64,000 nucleotides of DNA, from contig NC_057862.1 of NCBI RefSeq assembly GCF_019393635.1, positions 266,862,441 to 266,926,440 of the forward strand, read 5' to 3'. Source of the DNA: Dromiciops gliroides. Lineage: Eukaryota > Chordata > Mammalia > Microbiotheria > Microbiotheriidae. Positions 62,444 to 64,000 of this stretch are shown here, piece after piece (the first letter of the stretch is position 1; each line of letters opens with the position of its first letter). Below the pieces are notes generated by a model that was given only the letters and a program-made list of their open reading frames with translations, was not told the origin of the DNA and did not search any database. The position numbers and the translations under genes were made by a program.

Positions 62444-63440
62444 CCAGGAAGAGAATGTAGAATGGAAGCAGCCTGATTACTATACAACAGGTCACCATCC
62501 TTAACACTTAGAATTGACAGTGACTTCTCCATCTTTCAGAAAGGCAAAACTTGTTTCTTGATTTACCTTTAATTCAATGTAGAAAATATTGCTATGAAGT
62601 AAGATTTTCCCTAGGATCTGATCAGCTATTTGCAAAGAATGGCCATATTCTTTTGAATTCACCTAGCTAAGTGTTTTATAATAAAAGGTAACAACTTTTT
62701 TTTTTTTTGGCAGGGCAATGGGGGTTAAGTGACTTGCCCAGGGTCACACAGCTAGTAAGTGCCAAGTGTCTGAGGCCGGATTTGAACTCAGGTACTCCTG
62801 AATCCAGGGCCGGTGCTTAATCCACTGCGCCACCTAGCCGCCCCGACAACTTTTAACAATAGTGTGAAAATGATTTAGAAACTGGGGTGAAGTATTACAC
62901 ACATGCAAAGCACCATATCTTACATAACTACTAAATAACATCTCCAAGCATACTAAGTAAAACCACAAAATGAATAGGTCAATTTACTCCCTATAACACT
63001 TAACTTTATATTCAGAAGTATAAGTCATTTGGAACTTTATCTTCAGATTTATTAATATCTAACAAAATGTTTAAAATGTATTATTTGTGTCAAATTTGCA
63101 TGTTATATTTTATACACCACTATCCTATCCTATCTATGGAAATTACACCAGCAAACAAATAAATGAGCCAAGTTTAATGGTTTTTTAAAATCCTACACAT
63201 TTTTTAACAATTTTTTGTTTCTACTTATAATTCTCATAGCAAAAGGTTAGGAACACTGTATTTTGTATCATTCCTATAGTTCAAAAAATAAATCAAAACA
63301 AAGAATGATTATTAGTCATTTCTCTCATCTACCTGTAATGCTGCAAACATCATCATTTCTTCTTCCGTGCATTCAATTTCTTCTAGGAGAATAGCCCATT
63401 TGGACTGTTCATAAAGCTGGTTGATCCTGATTGCATCATA
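20841..63440 (-). CDS. FERMT2: FERMT2 (kindlin-2), C-terminal 395 codons in nine exons; gene span
   Basis: Kindlin-2 is a FERM-domain adaptor that binds integrin beta tails and PIP2-rich membrane at focal adhesions and, with talin, activates integrins. Joined exons (63440-63333, 61846-61712, 56810-56761, 46010-45886, 32611-32505, 32341-32120, 29398-29274, 22519-22378, 21014-20841) give 395 uninterrupted codons plus TGA, equal to residues about 286-680 of the usual 680. Order: first part of F2, an acidic linker, the PH domain (about 380-476), the rest of F2, then F3. The integrin-binding Gln-Trp pair falls at 614/615. All introns are GT-AG and phases agree. The sequence is nearly identical to my memory of human kindlin-2, with scattered conservative changes. 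FERMT1 and FERMT3 fit less well: the C-terminus [12 protein letters not shown] is the FERMT2 type. Exons for the N-terminal F0/F1 part lie beyond the window. Introns range from 163 bp to 13.3 kb. Confidence 0.98.
21200..21640. other. FERMT2 intron sequence, nothing recognised
   Basis: AT-rich intronic DNA without repeats that I recognise. Confidence 0.4.
21681..21893 (+). mobile_element. Non-autonomous hAT-like DNA transposon fossil
   Basis: The left end gtgtcaaactcaaa, a central ttatttattttgttaaatatt and the right part gtgttgtgggcctcatgaagcc fit a widespread mammalian hAT-type element with gtgtcaaactc inverted ends. The right inverted end is damaged where a MIR fossil starts. Family from memory. 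Confidence 0.5.
21894..22015 (-). repeat. MIR-family fossil
   Basis: Landmarks gaggttaagtgacttgttcagggtcacacag and gaacttgaacctaggc, inverted and truncated (the first landmark is at about 21911). Confidence 0.65.
22058..22203 (+). mobile_element. WSINE1-like SINE
   Basis: Forward SINE, perfect 15-bp duplication aaaatgaatagagct at 22043-22057 and 22204-22218, in the last FERMT2 intron. Confidence 0.95.
22378..22519 (-). CDS. FERMT2: FERMT2 exon with the integrin-binding Gln-Trp motif
   Basis: 142 nt. The first base completes an Arg codon, then 47 codons ([17 protein letters not shown] ... [13 protein letters not shown]). Donor ATG|GTAAGT, acceptor ttatag. Q614 and W615, known to be needed for integrin beta-tail binding and activation, are intact. 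Confidence 0.98.
22828..23165 (-). mobile_element. L2-type LINE 3' end
   Basis: Inverted L2-type tail (aacaagtgtttattaggtac, tgtgtcaggcactgtgctagg), then purine-rich antisense sequence. Interrupted by A/C-rich low complexity at about 22904-22950. Confidence 0.6.
24317..24474 (+). mobile_element. WSINE1-like SINE in the HAL1-like element
   Basis: Forward SINE, perfect 12-bp duplication aaaagtgttttg at 24305-24316 and 24475-24486. Confidence 0.95.
25430..25571 (-). mobile_element. WSINE1-like SINE in the HAL1-like element
   Basis: Inverted SINE, near-perfect duplication gatagtccaataatt / gatgtccaataatt at 25415-25429 and 25572-25585. It splits the ORF1 remnant. Confidence 0.94.
25803..25943 (-). 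mobile_element. WSINE1-like SINE in the HAL1-like element
   Basis: Inverted SINE lacking a few bases in the middle, flanked by caattct on both sides. Confidence 0.92.
26455..26710 (-). mobile_element. L2-type LINE 3' end
   Basis: Inverted tail with aataaatatttattaagtgt, gtgtcaagcactgtgctaag and ggaggggctcataatccaatg. Confidence 0.7.
26990..27720 (-). mobile_element. Old L1 3' end
   Basis: Minus-strand L1 ORF2 tail and 3' UTR. Landmarks on the plus strand are cttggctctgcttacttcattctgcat, ccctaggatatattcctagtagtgg and cagtgatcctgtaatcag. Diverged; ends approximate. Confidence 0.6.
27322..27481 (-). mobile_element. WSINE1-like SINE
   Basis: Inverted SINE, perfect 15-bp duplication tattccttgtttctt at 27307-27321 and 27482-27496. 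Confidence 0.95.
28376..28537 (-). mobile_element. WSINE1-like SINE
   Basis: Inverted SINE, perfect 13-bp duplication tattaagcattta at 28363-28375 and 28538-28550. Its head end has about 15 bp of rearranged sequence (agcagtaataccactgctgg). Confidence 0.93.
28560..29120 (-). mobile_element. L2-like LINE fossil, upstream part
   Basis: Purine-rich antisense sequence resembling the N-terminal ORF2 part of L2 copies elsewhere in the window. Ends not defined. Confidence 0.45.
29142..29190. repeat. (GA)n microsatellite
   Basis: About 24 GA units in the FERMT2 intron, followed by cgagctc. Confidence 0.97.
29274..29398 (-). CDS. FERMT2: FERMT2 exon, start of F3
   Basis: 125 nt, [17 protein letters not shown] ... 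FGITHFIA plus two bases of the next Arg codon. Donor GCAAG|GTTAGT, acceptor tgtacag. Covers residues about 535-576. Confidence 0.98.
29420..30290. other. FERMT2 intron sequence, nothing recognised
   Basis: AT-rich intronic DNA without repeats that I can name. Confidence 0.35.
30315..30472 (-). mobile_element. WSINE1-like SINE
   Basis: Inverted SINE, perfect 13-bp duplication agaactcattatt at 30302-30314 and 30473-30485. Confidence 0.95.
30490..31765. other. FERMT2 intron sequence, nothing recognised
   Basis: AT-rich. A stretch near 31000-31140 (gattttcaaatttttcagtc...) may be an old repeat, but I cannot name it. Confidence 0.35.
31782..31905 (-). mobile_element. WSINE1-like SINE with internal deletion
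   Basis: Inverted SINE with a perfect 14-bp duplication aggaaatctatttt at 31768-31781 and 31906-31919. About 35 bp around box B/A are missing (gaactcaag joins directly to gtccactgtgcc). Confidence 0.94.
32120..32341 (-). CDS. FERMT2: FERMT2 exon, second part of F2
   Basis: 222 nt, 74 codons, phase 0 at both ends ([19 protein letters not shown] ... [12 protein letters not shown]). Donor CAG|GTATTC, acceptor attgtag. It starts at the end of the PH domain and returns into F2. Confidence 0.98.
32505..32611 (-). CDS. FERMT2: FERMT2 exon, end of PH domain
   Basis: 107 nt: two bases completing Gly, then [19 protein letters not shown] ... EIWLRCDN. Donor AAT|GTAAGT. Only 163 bp separate it from the next exon, the shortest intron seen. 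Confidence 0.98.
32905..33053 (-). mobile_element. WSINE1-like SINE, older copy
   Basis: Inverted SINE with more substitutions than most others here. No clear duplication. Confidence 0.88.
33083..33345 (+). mobile_element. MAR1-type CORE-SINE
   Basis: Longer SINE with a tRNA-like head, then the diagnostic second half (cagtttccttatctgtaaaatg, ggaaatggcaaaccattcca, cccaaatgggctcatgaagaat) and an (AAC)n tail. Confidence 0.85.
33350..34100. other. FERMT2 intron sequence, nothing recognised
   Basis: No exon or transposon signature supported. Confidence 0.35.
34105..34335 (-). repeat. MIR-family fossil
   Basis: Inverted, nearly full length: gcactatgctaagtgctttac, cctcacagttctgg, attattattcccatttcataggt, ggttaagtgccttttccagag. 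Confidence 0.75.
34350..34680 (-). mobile_element. L2-like LINE fossil
   Basis: Purine-rich antisense L2 ORF2 fragment, upstream part. Ends approximate. Confidence 0.45.
34946..35106 (-). mobile_element. WSINE1-like SINE
   Basis: Inverted SINE with a T/G-rich tail; duplication ctgccttggtgtttt at 34931-34945 and 35107-35121. Confidence 0.95.
35270..35680 (-). mobile_element. L2-like LINE fossil
   Basis: Purine-rich antisense sequence of the same type as 34350-34680. Low certainty on ends. Confidence 0.4.
35687..35764 (+). mobile_element. WSINE1-like SINE, 3'-truncated
   Basis: Only the tRNA-like half (gggacagctggatggtgcag to cctcagacactta) remains. The 3' half and tail are absent. Confidence 0.85.
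35770..36780. other. FERMT2 intron sequence, nothing recognised
   Basis: AT-rich, with a TA/CATA simple repeat at about 36005-36075. No exon signature. Confidence 0.35.
36785..38100 (-). mobile_element. L2-type LINE, long minus-strand copy
   Basis: Starts with the inverted 3' tail (gaagtatttattaagtatt, tactgcgtttaacactggggatacag, ctcaaggagctaatattctaaca). It continues through antisense ORF2 with the typical aatcctactgcagtagtctagctgtgagatgatgag stretch at about 37310 (from the RT C-terminal part). Many stops. Confidence 0.7.
38105..38280 (-). mobile_element. L1 3' UTR fragment
   Basis: Antisense L1 3' end: attccaaatttttctccctccctcc, cagcaagcaatcagaggttatacatg, caacaatcatgtt. Confidence 0.7.
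38353..38499 (+). mobile_element. WSINE1-like SINE
   Basis: Forward SINE, flanked by aagacac on both sides. Confidence 0.93.
38520..38990 (-). mobile_element. L2-like LINE fossil
   Basis: Antisense, purine-rich, same type as 36785-38100 (upstream ORF2 part). Confidence 0.5.
39005..39180 (+). mobile_element. L1 ORF2 C-terminal fragment
   Basis: Translates to a [20 protein letters not shown]-type stretch, close to residues about 695-720 of the open L1 ORF2 at 40337-42634 ([19 protein letters not shown]), then EYYCAVRND. Confidence 0.85.
39257..39415 (-). mobile_element. WSINE1-like SINE
   Basis: Inverted SINE, perfect duplication gatacttattactctt at 39241-39256 and 39416-39431. Confidence 0.95.
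39775..39842. repeat. (GT)n(GA)n compound microsatellite
   Basis: About 18 GT units followed by about 13 GA units, inside the older L1 inter-ORF region. Confidence 0.97.
40296..43099 (+). mobile_element. 5'-truncated L1, young-looking, nested in an older L1
   Basis: A 2.8-kb L1 from just before the RT domain to its poly(A), flanked by a perfect 13-bp duplication aaagaagttaaag at 40283-40295 and 43100-43112. The 3' UTR (42635-43099) has a TA/TG simple repeat (about 42884-42950), a G-rich purine tract (about 42975-43012) and a terminal aataaaatatctc before the A-tail. It lies in FERMT2 intron 32612-45885, antisense to the gene. The target was another L1, whose sequence continues on both sides. 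Confidence 0.93.
40337..42634 (+). CDS. L1 ORF2, RT to C-terminus, 765 codons open
   Basis: L1 ORF2 makes the endonuclease/reverse transcriptase that copies L1 RNA at the target. This frame holds the RT palm and thumb: [19 protein letters not shown] (16-34), [11 protein letters not shown] (85-95), [14 protein letters not shown] (143-156), the catalytic FADD (187-190), and the K-YLGVYL region. The C-terminal Cys-His cluster CWRGCGK...MHCWWNC lies at 617-634. It then runs to residue 765 without a stop. The endonuclease domain is missing because the insertion is 5'-truncated. Just upstream the RT reading continues in another frame (KKEFYQIRF at 40304), so a one-base deletion of T precedes this ATG. 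Not mobile on its own; the openness points to recent insertion. Confidence 0.93.
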   Translation: MVVIPKPGKAKTEKENYRPISLMNIDAKILNKILARRLQQVITRIIHYDQVGFIPGMQGWFNIRKTINIINHINKKTNQNHMIISIDAEKAFDKVQHPFLIKTLESLGIGGAFLRIINSIYLKPSASIICNGDKLEAFPIRSGVKQGCPLSPLLFNIVLEMLALAIREEKGIKGIRIGKEETKLSLFADDMMVYLRNPRESSQKLLETINNFSKVAGYKINPHKSSAFLYMTNKVQQQEIEREIPFKVTVGNIKYLGVYLPRQTQELYEHNYQTLFTQIKSDLNNWKDINCSWIGRANIVKMTILPKLLYLFSAIPIRLPKNYFIQLEKIITKFIWKNKKSRISREIMKKNSQEGGLAVPNLELYYKAAVIKTIWYWLKNRVVDQWNRLGSGNAVVNDTSNVVFDKPKDSSFWDRNSVFDKNCWENWKIVWQKLGLDQHLTPYTKIRSKWIHDLDIRGDTIGKLGEKGIVYLSDLWKGEQFLTKHEIEYIIKCKVDDFDYIKLKNFCTNRSNASKIGREAESWETIFEASASDKGLISKIYRELNQIYKNPSHSPIEKWAKDMNRQFSDEETKAIYSHMKKCSKSLMIREMQIKTTLRYHLTPIRLAKMTKKEDNKCWRGCGKIGTLMHCWWNCELIQPFWRAIWNYAQRAIKLCIPFDPAIPLLGLLPKEIMEGGKGPTCTKIFIAALYVVARNWKLRGCPSIGEWLDKLWYMNTMEYYCAVRNDEQEEFRETWRDLRELMMSEMSRTRRTLYTVSSTLSVDLL
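43113..43235 (+). mobile_element. Older L1, continuation after the nested L1
   Basis: Resumes directly with gaagtaaatggaattttag, encoding [17 protein letters not shown], the endonuclease sequence expected right after the part ending at 40295. It breaks off near 43235. Confidence 0.85.
43266..43419 (+). mobile_element. WSINE1-like SINE
   Basis: Forward SINE, long A-tail, perfect 15-bp duplication aaaagttaagtgata at 43251-43265 and 43420-43434. Confidence 0.96.
43436..44460 (+). mobile_element. Old L1 3' end fragments
   Basis: At 43440-43700 and 43940-44460, broken ORF2 C-terminus and 3' UTR (actggaaattaagggtttgccc, gggaatggccaaacaaattatgactt, gatgcagagtggactgagcagaac). The piece at 43700-43940 is less clear. 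Diverged; two copies may be present. Confidence 0.6.
44465..44880 (-). repeat. MIR-family fossil, split by a SINE
   Basis: Inverted MIR: gcaaagtgctttacaaacatctcatt, then after the SINE caactcggagaataggcactattattattccc, gataaggaaactgaggc and gaacttagttcttcctgactcc. Confidence 0.75.
44510..44666 (-). mobile_element. WSINE1-like SINE in the MIR
   Basis: Inverted SINE, flanks ctcatttatttta / ctcattttattt. It lacks a few bases at the cacagctgtgtgcc step. Confidence 0.92.
44887..45401 (+). mobile_element. Solo LTR, family A, copy 2 (in FERMT2 intron)
   Basis: A 515-bp relative of the LTR at 446-966, TG to CA, 4-bp duplication actt at 44883-44886 and 45402-45405. It keeps the TATA-like and AATAAA elements. 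Antisense to FERMT2, and its transcription direction points to the PH-domain exon 485 bp away. Confidence 0.87.
45655..45790 (+). repeat. MIR-family fossil
   Basis: Plus-strand MIR: agctgtgtggccttgggcaag, ctcagattctcacatgtaaaatg, ctaaggccccttccagctct. Confidence 0.7.
45886..46010 (-). CDS. FERMT2: FERMT2 exon, core of PH domain
   Basis: 125 nt: one base completing Lys, [20 protein letters not shown], then [20 protein letters not shown] and one base of Gly. Donor GAGAG|GTAAAG, acceptor atacacag. It holds the basic beta1-beta2 region that binds phosphoinositides in the family. Confidence 0.98.
46030..46360. other. FERMT2 intron sequence, nothing recognised
   Basis: AT-rich intronic DNA. Confidence 0.35.
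46370..46605 (-). repeat. MIR-family fossil
   Basis: Inverted MIR: ccttttacacgtattttcatttgatc, caaccctgtgaggtcag, gcagatgaggaacctggagctcagag. Confidence 0.7.
46938..47081 (-). mobile_element. WSINE1-like SINE
   Basis: Inverted SINE, somewhat diverged, with a small deletion near its head (gtgctactgagttgcccc). Confidence 0.88.
47408..47562 (+). mobile_element. WSINE1-like SINE
   Basis: Forward SINE, cattgcc-type subfamily, (AAAC)n tail. No clear duplication. Confidence 0.9.
47620..47760 (+). repeat. MIR-family fossil
   Basis: Plus-strand MIR remnant: tgtatgaccttaggcaagagtcttaacc, ttcagttgcctcttgtg. Confidence 0.6.
48110..48380 (+). mobile_element. L2-type 3' tail with SINE inside
   Basis: Tail gactgtaggttctttgagggcaagatc ... 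tatacccagtccctaacaga ... gcttagtaaatgtttactgac, split by the SINE at 48174-48311. Confidence 0.65.
48174..48311 (+). mobile_element. WSINE1-like SINE
   Basis: Forward SINE, cattgcc-type; flanks tgtatgccc / tgtataccc. Confidence 0.93.
48600..48780 (-). mobile_element. L1 3' UTR fragment
   Basis: Antisense L1 3' end: ttttttcccaattgcacgtaaag, ttttgagttgcaaatttttcacc, C-rich tract, gcaagcaatatgatataggtta. Confidence 0.8.
48799..48963 (-). mobile_element. WSINE1-like SINE
   Basis: Inverted SINE with a (TTC)n tail, perfect 16-bp duplication caatttccacccattt at 48783-48798 and 48964-48979. Confidence 0.96.
49173..49332 (+). mobile_element. WSINE1-like SINE
   Basis: Forward SINE, perfect 18-bp duplication aaaattataccttttttt at 49155-49172 and 49333-49350. 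Confidence 0.95.
49351..49378 (-). mobile_element. Remnant of a second, inverted SINE
   Basis: Only a T-rich stretch and ggatgcgccacctagcttcccc are left, i.e. the tRNA-like head of an inverted copy with its body missing. It directly follows the duplication of the forward SINE. Confidence 0.7.
49610..50460 (+). mobile_element. Old L1 ORF2 fragments with a second L1 3' end inside
   Basis: 49680-49810 reads as ORF2 KYLGVYL-region sequence (atgaaatatctgggagaccatcagcc). 50155-50460 continues in the thumb/C-terminal part (cagtgccattacaatcaatatacc). Between them are a SINE (49811-49963) and an L1 3' UTR end (about 49985-50145). Confidence 0.65.
49811..49963 (-). mobile_element. WSINE1-like SINE
   Basis: Inverted SINE, flanked by ttctta/tct-rich sequence. 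No clean duplication. Confidence 0.92.
50478..50644 (-). mobile_element. WSINE1-like SINE
   Basis: Inverted SINE with a TTG-rich tail, perfect 12-bp duplication aggtcttactat at 50466-50477 and 50645-50656. Confidence 0.95.
50665..50874 (-). mobile_element. WSINE1-like SINE with a tetranucleotide tail
   Basis: Inverted SINE whose tail has become an (ATCT)n microsatellite of about 15 units (about 50668-50730). Duplication cttactattttttt-like at about 50649-50664 and 50875-50888. It inserted in the downstream duplication of the SINE at 50478-50644. Confidence 0.95.
50884..51120 (-). mobile_element. L1 3' UTR fragment
   Basis: Antisense L1 3' end: cccccaattacatgtaaa, ttttgagttccaaaatctctccc, ggcaagcaattcaatatgggtcatac, atgttgtgaaagaaaacacagacc. 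Confidence 0.8.
51130..51575 (+). mobile_element. MAR1-type CORE-SINE, diverged, split
   Basis: gtttcagacacttactagttgtgtgaccctgg, then ggagaaggaaacagcaaaccactc, then after the inserted SINE ccagtatctttgcaaagaaaacctcat. Confidence 0.7.
51309..51474 (-). mobile_element. WSINE1-like SINE in the MAR1 element
   Basis: Inverted SINE, flanks cactcaagtatctt / cattccagtatctt. Confidence 0.93.
51825..51980 (+). mobile_element. WSINE1-like SINE
   Basis: Forward SINE, perfect 12-bp duplication tgaaacttgttt at 51813-51824 and 51981-51992. Confidence 0.95.
52323..52487 (-). mobile_element. WSINE1-like SINE
   Basis: Inverted SINE, duplication tcctatttct at 52313-52322 and 52488-52497. Confidence 0.94.
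52528..53357 (-). mobile_element. Internally deleted Tigger1 (pogo-type) DNA transposon
   Basis: Both ends are recognisable: ataccttggagatattgtgagttc at the left and its inverted partner ending aaggtatgcc at the right. The left about 450 bp and right about 370 bp match the ends of Tigger1 as I remember it (tggtttcccaatgcatataaaagtta; acacacacaacatttattgactga; caccccaaaacaac). The transposase middle is missing at about 52985, giving a non-autonomous copy of about 0.83 kb instead of about 2.4 kb. Antisense remnants of the transposase C-terminus lie in the left half. Confidence 0.85.
53455..53700 (+). pseudogene. Possible Y-box protein retrocopy fragment
   Basis: One frame (about 53590-53690) has no stop and ends [10 protein letters not shown], close to TKVLGTVKWF at the start of the Y-box cold-shock domain, preceded by a Thr/Ala-rich stretch as in that family. 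The similarity stops where a purine-rich simple repeat begins, so the evidence is about nine residues. It could be chance. Confidence 0.2.
53770..53970 (-). mobile_element. L2-type 3' end
   Basis: Inverted tail: gatatgtgctaggtactgtgctaagagctggggatacaaa, ctaaaggaacttacattctaatgag. Confidence 0.7.
54165..54605 (+). mobile_element. L2/MIR-type tail split by an unidentified insertion
   Basis: Reads ttagaatgcatttctt up to 54239 and continues after the insertion with gaaagcaaggattgtctccacc ... gcttaataaatgcttcttc, an L2-type tail. Confidence 0.5.
54240..54489. mobile_element. Unidentified 250-bp insertion with target duplication
   Basis: Flanked by a perfect 15-bp duplication tagaatgcatttctt at 54225-54239 and 54490-54504, which indicates L1-type retroposition. 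The body is not a SINE, MIR or L1. If read on the minus strand, the end near 54240 is ccccaaaaa, a possible short poly(A), so it could be a retrocopy of the end of a cellular RNA. I do not recognise the source. Confidence 0.7.
54898..55001 (+). mobile_element. WSINE1-like SINE with internal deletion
   Basis: Head and tail are present but about 60 bp of the middle are missing (cggtcctgaattcacttaacc joins the halves). Duplication aagaaatgacattga / aagaaatggcattga at 54883-54897 and 55002-55016. Confidence 0.94.
55017..55350. other. FERMT2 intron sequence, nothing recognised
   Basis: T-rich intronic DNA. Confidence 0.35.
55356..56027 (+). mobile_element. Solo LTR, family F (in FERMT2 intron)
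   Basis: A 672-bp element, TGAGAGAAAAG to TTTCTAACA, perfect 4-bp duplication ctac at 55352-55355 and 56028-56031. It has two gattggtca (inverted CCAAT) motifs, a strong TATA box (ggggtataaatagagg at about 55887) and AATAAA at about 55963. Antisense to FERMT2; its output points to the exon at 56761. Confidence 0.85.
55878..55903 (+). promoter_or_regulatory. LTR core promoter (CCAAT/TATA)
   Basis: gtataaatag about 20 bp after the second gattggtca, spaced as in a functional U3 promoter. Activity not known. Confidence 0.5.
56032..56755. other. FERMT2 intron sequence, nothing recognised
   Basis: AT-rich. A minus-strand open stretch at 56208-56405 has no family I recognise and is probably chance. 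Confidence 0.35.
56761..56810 (-). CDS. FERMT2: FERMT2 short exon entering the PH domain
   Basis: 50 nt, [16 protein letters not shown] plus two bases of Lys. Donor TTCAA|GTAAGT, acceptor ccttttag. It joins the acidic linker to the first PH strand. Confidence 0.97.
57130..57260 (-). mobile_element. L2-type 3' tail
   Basis: Inverted tail: taagcatttattaagcacctg, ggcactgtgttagg, ctcaaggagcttatgttat. Confidence 0.75.
57570..57648. mobile_element. Mariner-type MITE, palindromic
   Basis: About 79 bp with inverted ends cagggtgtcccaaaagtctt and (reverse complement of the right end) tacagagtgtttcaaaagtc. Size and ends fit a mariner-derived MITE. Copies of this type fold into a hairpin. Confidence 0.8.
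57650..58105. other. FERMT2 intron sequence, nothing recognised
   Basis: No supported feature. Confidence 0.35.
58110..58260 (-). mobile_element. L2-type 3' tail
   Basis: Inverted tail: caattaataaacatttattggg, tgtgtcaggcactgtactaag. Confidence 0.8.
58386..58549 (+). mobile_element. WSINE1-like SINE
   Basis: Forward SINE, duplication aaagtaagc on both sides (about 58376-58385 and 58550-58559). Confidence 0.94.
58672..58925 (+). mobile_element. MAR1-type CORE-SINE
   Basis: gcagttaagtggcacaatgg head, ccttagttcctcatctgtaaaatg, ggagaaggaaatagcaaacc, ccccaaatggagtcacaaag, A-rich tail. Confidence 0.88.
58926..59935 (-). mobile_element. L2-type LINE, minus-strand copy
   Basis: Antisense ORF2: gaagagctttgaatgctaaac, gggagtcaccagaacaaaatgatcag, ctattacaatagtcaggtatgagatgatgagg, ccatcttggacatgttgagtttaag, gaatcatcagcataaagatgg. 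Many breaks. A G8 tract lies at about 59207. Confidence 0.72.
59950..60135 (+). mobile_element. L2-type 3' tail
   Basis: Plus-strand tail: gaatgtatatttcttgagcgcc, cccagcaattagcacagggcc, aataaatacatgttgactgac. Confidence 0.75.
60140..60555. other. FERMT2 intron sequence, nothing recognised
   Basis: No supported feature. Confidence 0.35.
60560..60708 (+). mobile_element. WSINE1-like SINE
   Basis: Forward SINE, cattgcc-type, with a C-rich run in its tail. Confidence 0.92.
60744..60889 (-). mobile_element. WSINE1-like SINE
   Basis: Inverted SINE, perfect 12-bp duplication ctcacaatcttt at 60732-60743 and 60890-60901. Confidence 0.96.
61130..61310 (-). repeat. MIR-family fossil
   Basis: Inverted MIR: actataaggttgcaaagtgcttt, atttgatctcattgcaaccttgtgagg, tgaggctcagaaaagttaaggg. 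Confidence 0.65.
61285..61530 (+). mobile_element. Old L1 3' end fragment
   Basis: aactctaatcagtgcagtgaatg, gattctggaggcccaatgatgaagc, gtgggtctcaagatgcagg, with an A-rich end. Resembles the old L1 tail at 44180-44460. Confidence 0.6.
61712..61846 (-). CDS. FERMT2: FERMT2 exon, F2 and acidic linker
   Basis: 135 nt, 45 codons, phase 0 ([15 protein letters not shown] ... [10 protein letters not shown]). Donor CTG|GTAGGT, acceptor ctttttag. The Asp/Glu-rich loop ([15 protein letters not shown]) precedes the PH insertion. Confidence 0.98.
62130..62360 (-). repeat. MIR-family fossil
   Basis: Inverted, apparently two overlapping heads: cttatacagtgctttaagatttgc, then tatctcattttatcctcaaaacaaccctaggaggtaggtactattatcattccc. 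Confidence 0.65.
62363..62443. repeat. (ATCT)n microsatellite
   Basis: About 20 uninterrupted tetranucleotide units, likely polymorphic. Confidence 0.98.
62700..62845 (-). mobile_element. WSINE1-like SINE
   Basis: Inverted SINE, caatggggg-type, duplication acaactttt at 62691-62699 and 62846-62854. Confidence 0.95.
62860..63325. other. FERMT2 intron sequence, nothing recognised
   Basis: AT-rich intronic DNA, repeat-free by eye. Confidence 0.35.
63333..63440 (-). CDS. FERMT2: FERMT2 exon, F2 start (first exon in window)
   Basis: 108 nt, 36 codons, phase 0 ([20 protein letters not shown] ... MMMFAALQ). Donor CAG|GTAGAT, acceptor tttactgcag. Residues about 286-321. The preceding exon is outside the window. 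Confidence 0.97.
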
Positions 63441-64000
63441 CTGCAGTAAATGAAAGTACATTTGTACATTAAACCCAAAAAGTATGACAGGATTTTATAA
63501 CTCAGAACCCTAATTCTAAAAAGCCATTAAGAAGTTCAAAGATATGTGTTCCTTCTTTCTGTTAACAATTGATAGACTAATTCTTCTGGCGAGAATGTAC
63601 TTTGTTAGGTTTGGGTATGTGTAAAGACTGGACATACTAAAAGAAAATGTATAAAATATGAAAAAAAATTGTCAACATCAACACTTACTTTTATATCCAA
63701 AAGTTTTCTTTGATTTTTATTCAATACAAACCATTTGAAATGTTAAAAATTCAGTTTCCTGATATATGTATATGTACCCCACTTGTCTTTCTGTAAAAAA
63801 ATGTCGAAATTGGCTTTAAAAGTCATTATTAGTTGTTTTAAAACTTGTTATACCTTTTTAAATTTTAGCTTTAGTTTATCATTTTTTTCCATGAGTGAAA
63901 GCTGATAATGACTCCATGGAAAAATGTAAAGTCAAACTGTGAAAAAGCAGAGACAGGACCTTGAAAACTGAAAACATTGTAACTAATCAGAACATGGGCT
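63441..64000. other. FERMT2 intron sequence to window end
   Basis: AT-rich. No further exon recognised before the end of the window. Confidence 0.5.

Overview
The window is mammalian nuclear DNA, almost certainly from an Australian marsupial (a dasyurid-like genome is my best guess). About 40 copies of one short tRNA-derived SINE, of the kind I know as WSINE1, are present, most with clear target-site duplications (TSDs). There are also longer MAR1-type CORE-SINEs, MIR and L2 fossils, marsupial-type L1/HAL1 elements, an internally deleted Tigger1 and several endogenous-retrovirus LTRs. Family names come from memory; no database search was possible.

The one host gene that can be read with certainty is FERMT2 (kindlin-2), on the minus strand. 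Nine exons, all with consensus splice sites and matching phases, lie between 63440 and 20841. They encode the last 395 residues (about 286-680 of the usual 680): part of F2, the inserted PH domain, the rest of F2, the whole F3 (PTB-like) domain and the stop codon. The integrin-binding Gln-Trp pair falls exactly at 614/615 when counted back from the C-terminus. The 3' UTR runs to about 19740. The upstream exons lie beyond position 64000.

Layout. 1-11.1 kb is intergenic DNA built of nested retroelements: a solo LTR (446-966); a full-length retrocopy of syndecan-4 mRNA (1242-4318) carrying three later SINEs; three more LTR families, one present as an inverted pair (9859-10325 plus strand and about 10690-11078 minus strand); and weak signs of an old minus-strand proviral interior. 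11.9-16.7 kb holds an old, strongly diverged tandem repeat with a unit of roughly 0.53 kb, broken up by an L1 insertion made only of the L1 5' UTR (13133-13845, perfect 17-bp TSD), an LTR-like block and an L1 3' end. 17.8-19.3 kb holds LINE fossils (CR1/L3- and L2-like). From 19.7 kb to the end is FERMT2. Its introns carry a HAL1-like L1 on the minus strand (23.2-26.4 kb), L2 fossils, a 5'-truncated but open L1 ORF2 nested in an older L1 (40296-43099), a second copy of the first solo LTR (44887-45401), a Tigger1 (52.5-53.4 kb), another LTR (55356-56027), a mariner-type MITE (57570-57648) and many SINEs.

The LTRs and the L1 ORF2 inside FERMT2 are antisense to the gene. No CRISPR, operon or prokaryotic-type system is present, and I see no convincing new multi-gene system. 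The points most worth a second look are the 5'-UTR-only L1 insertion, the diverged tandem array, an unidentified 250-bp TSD-flanked insertion at 54240-54489, and the two LTRs that face PH-domain exons of FERMT2 in antisense.
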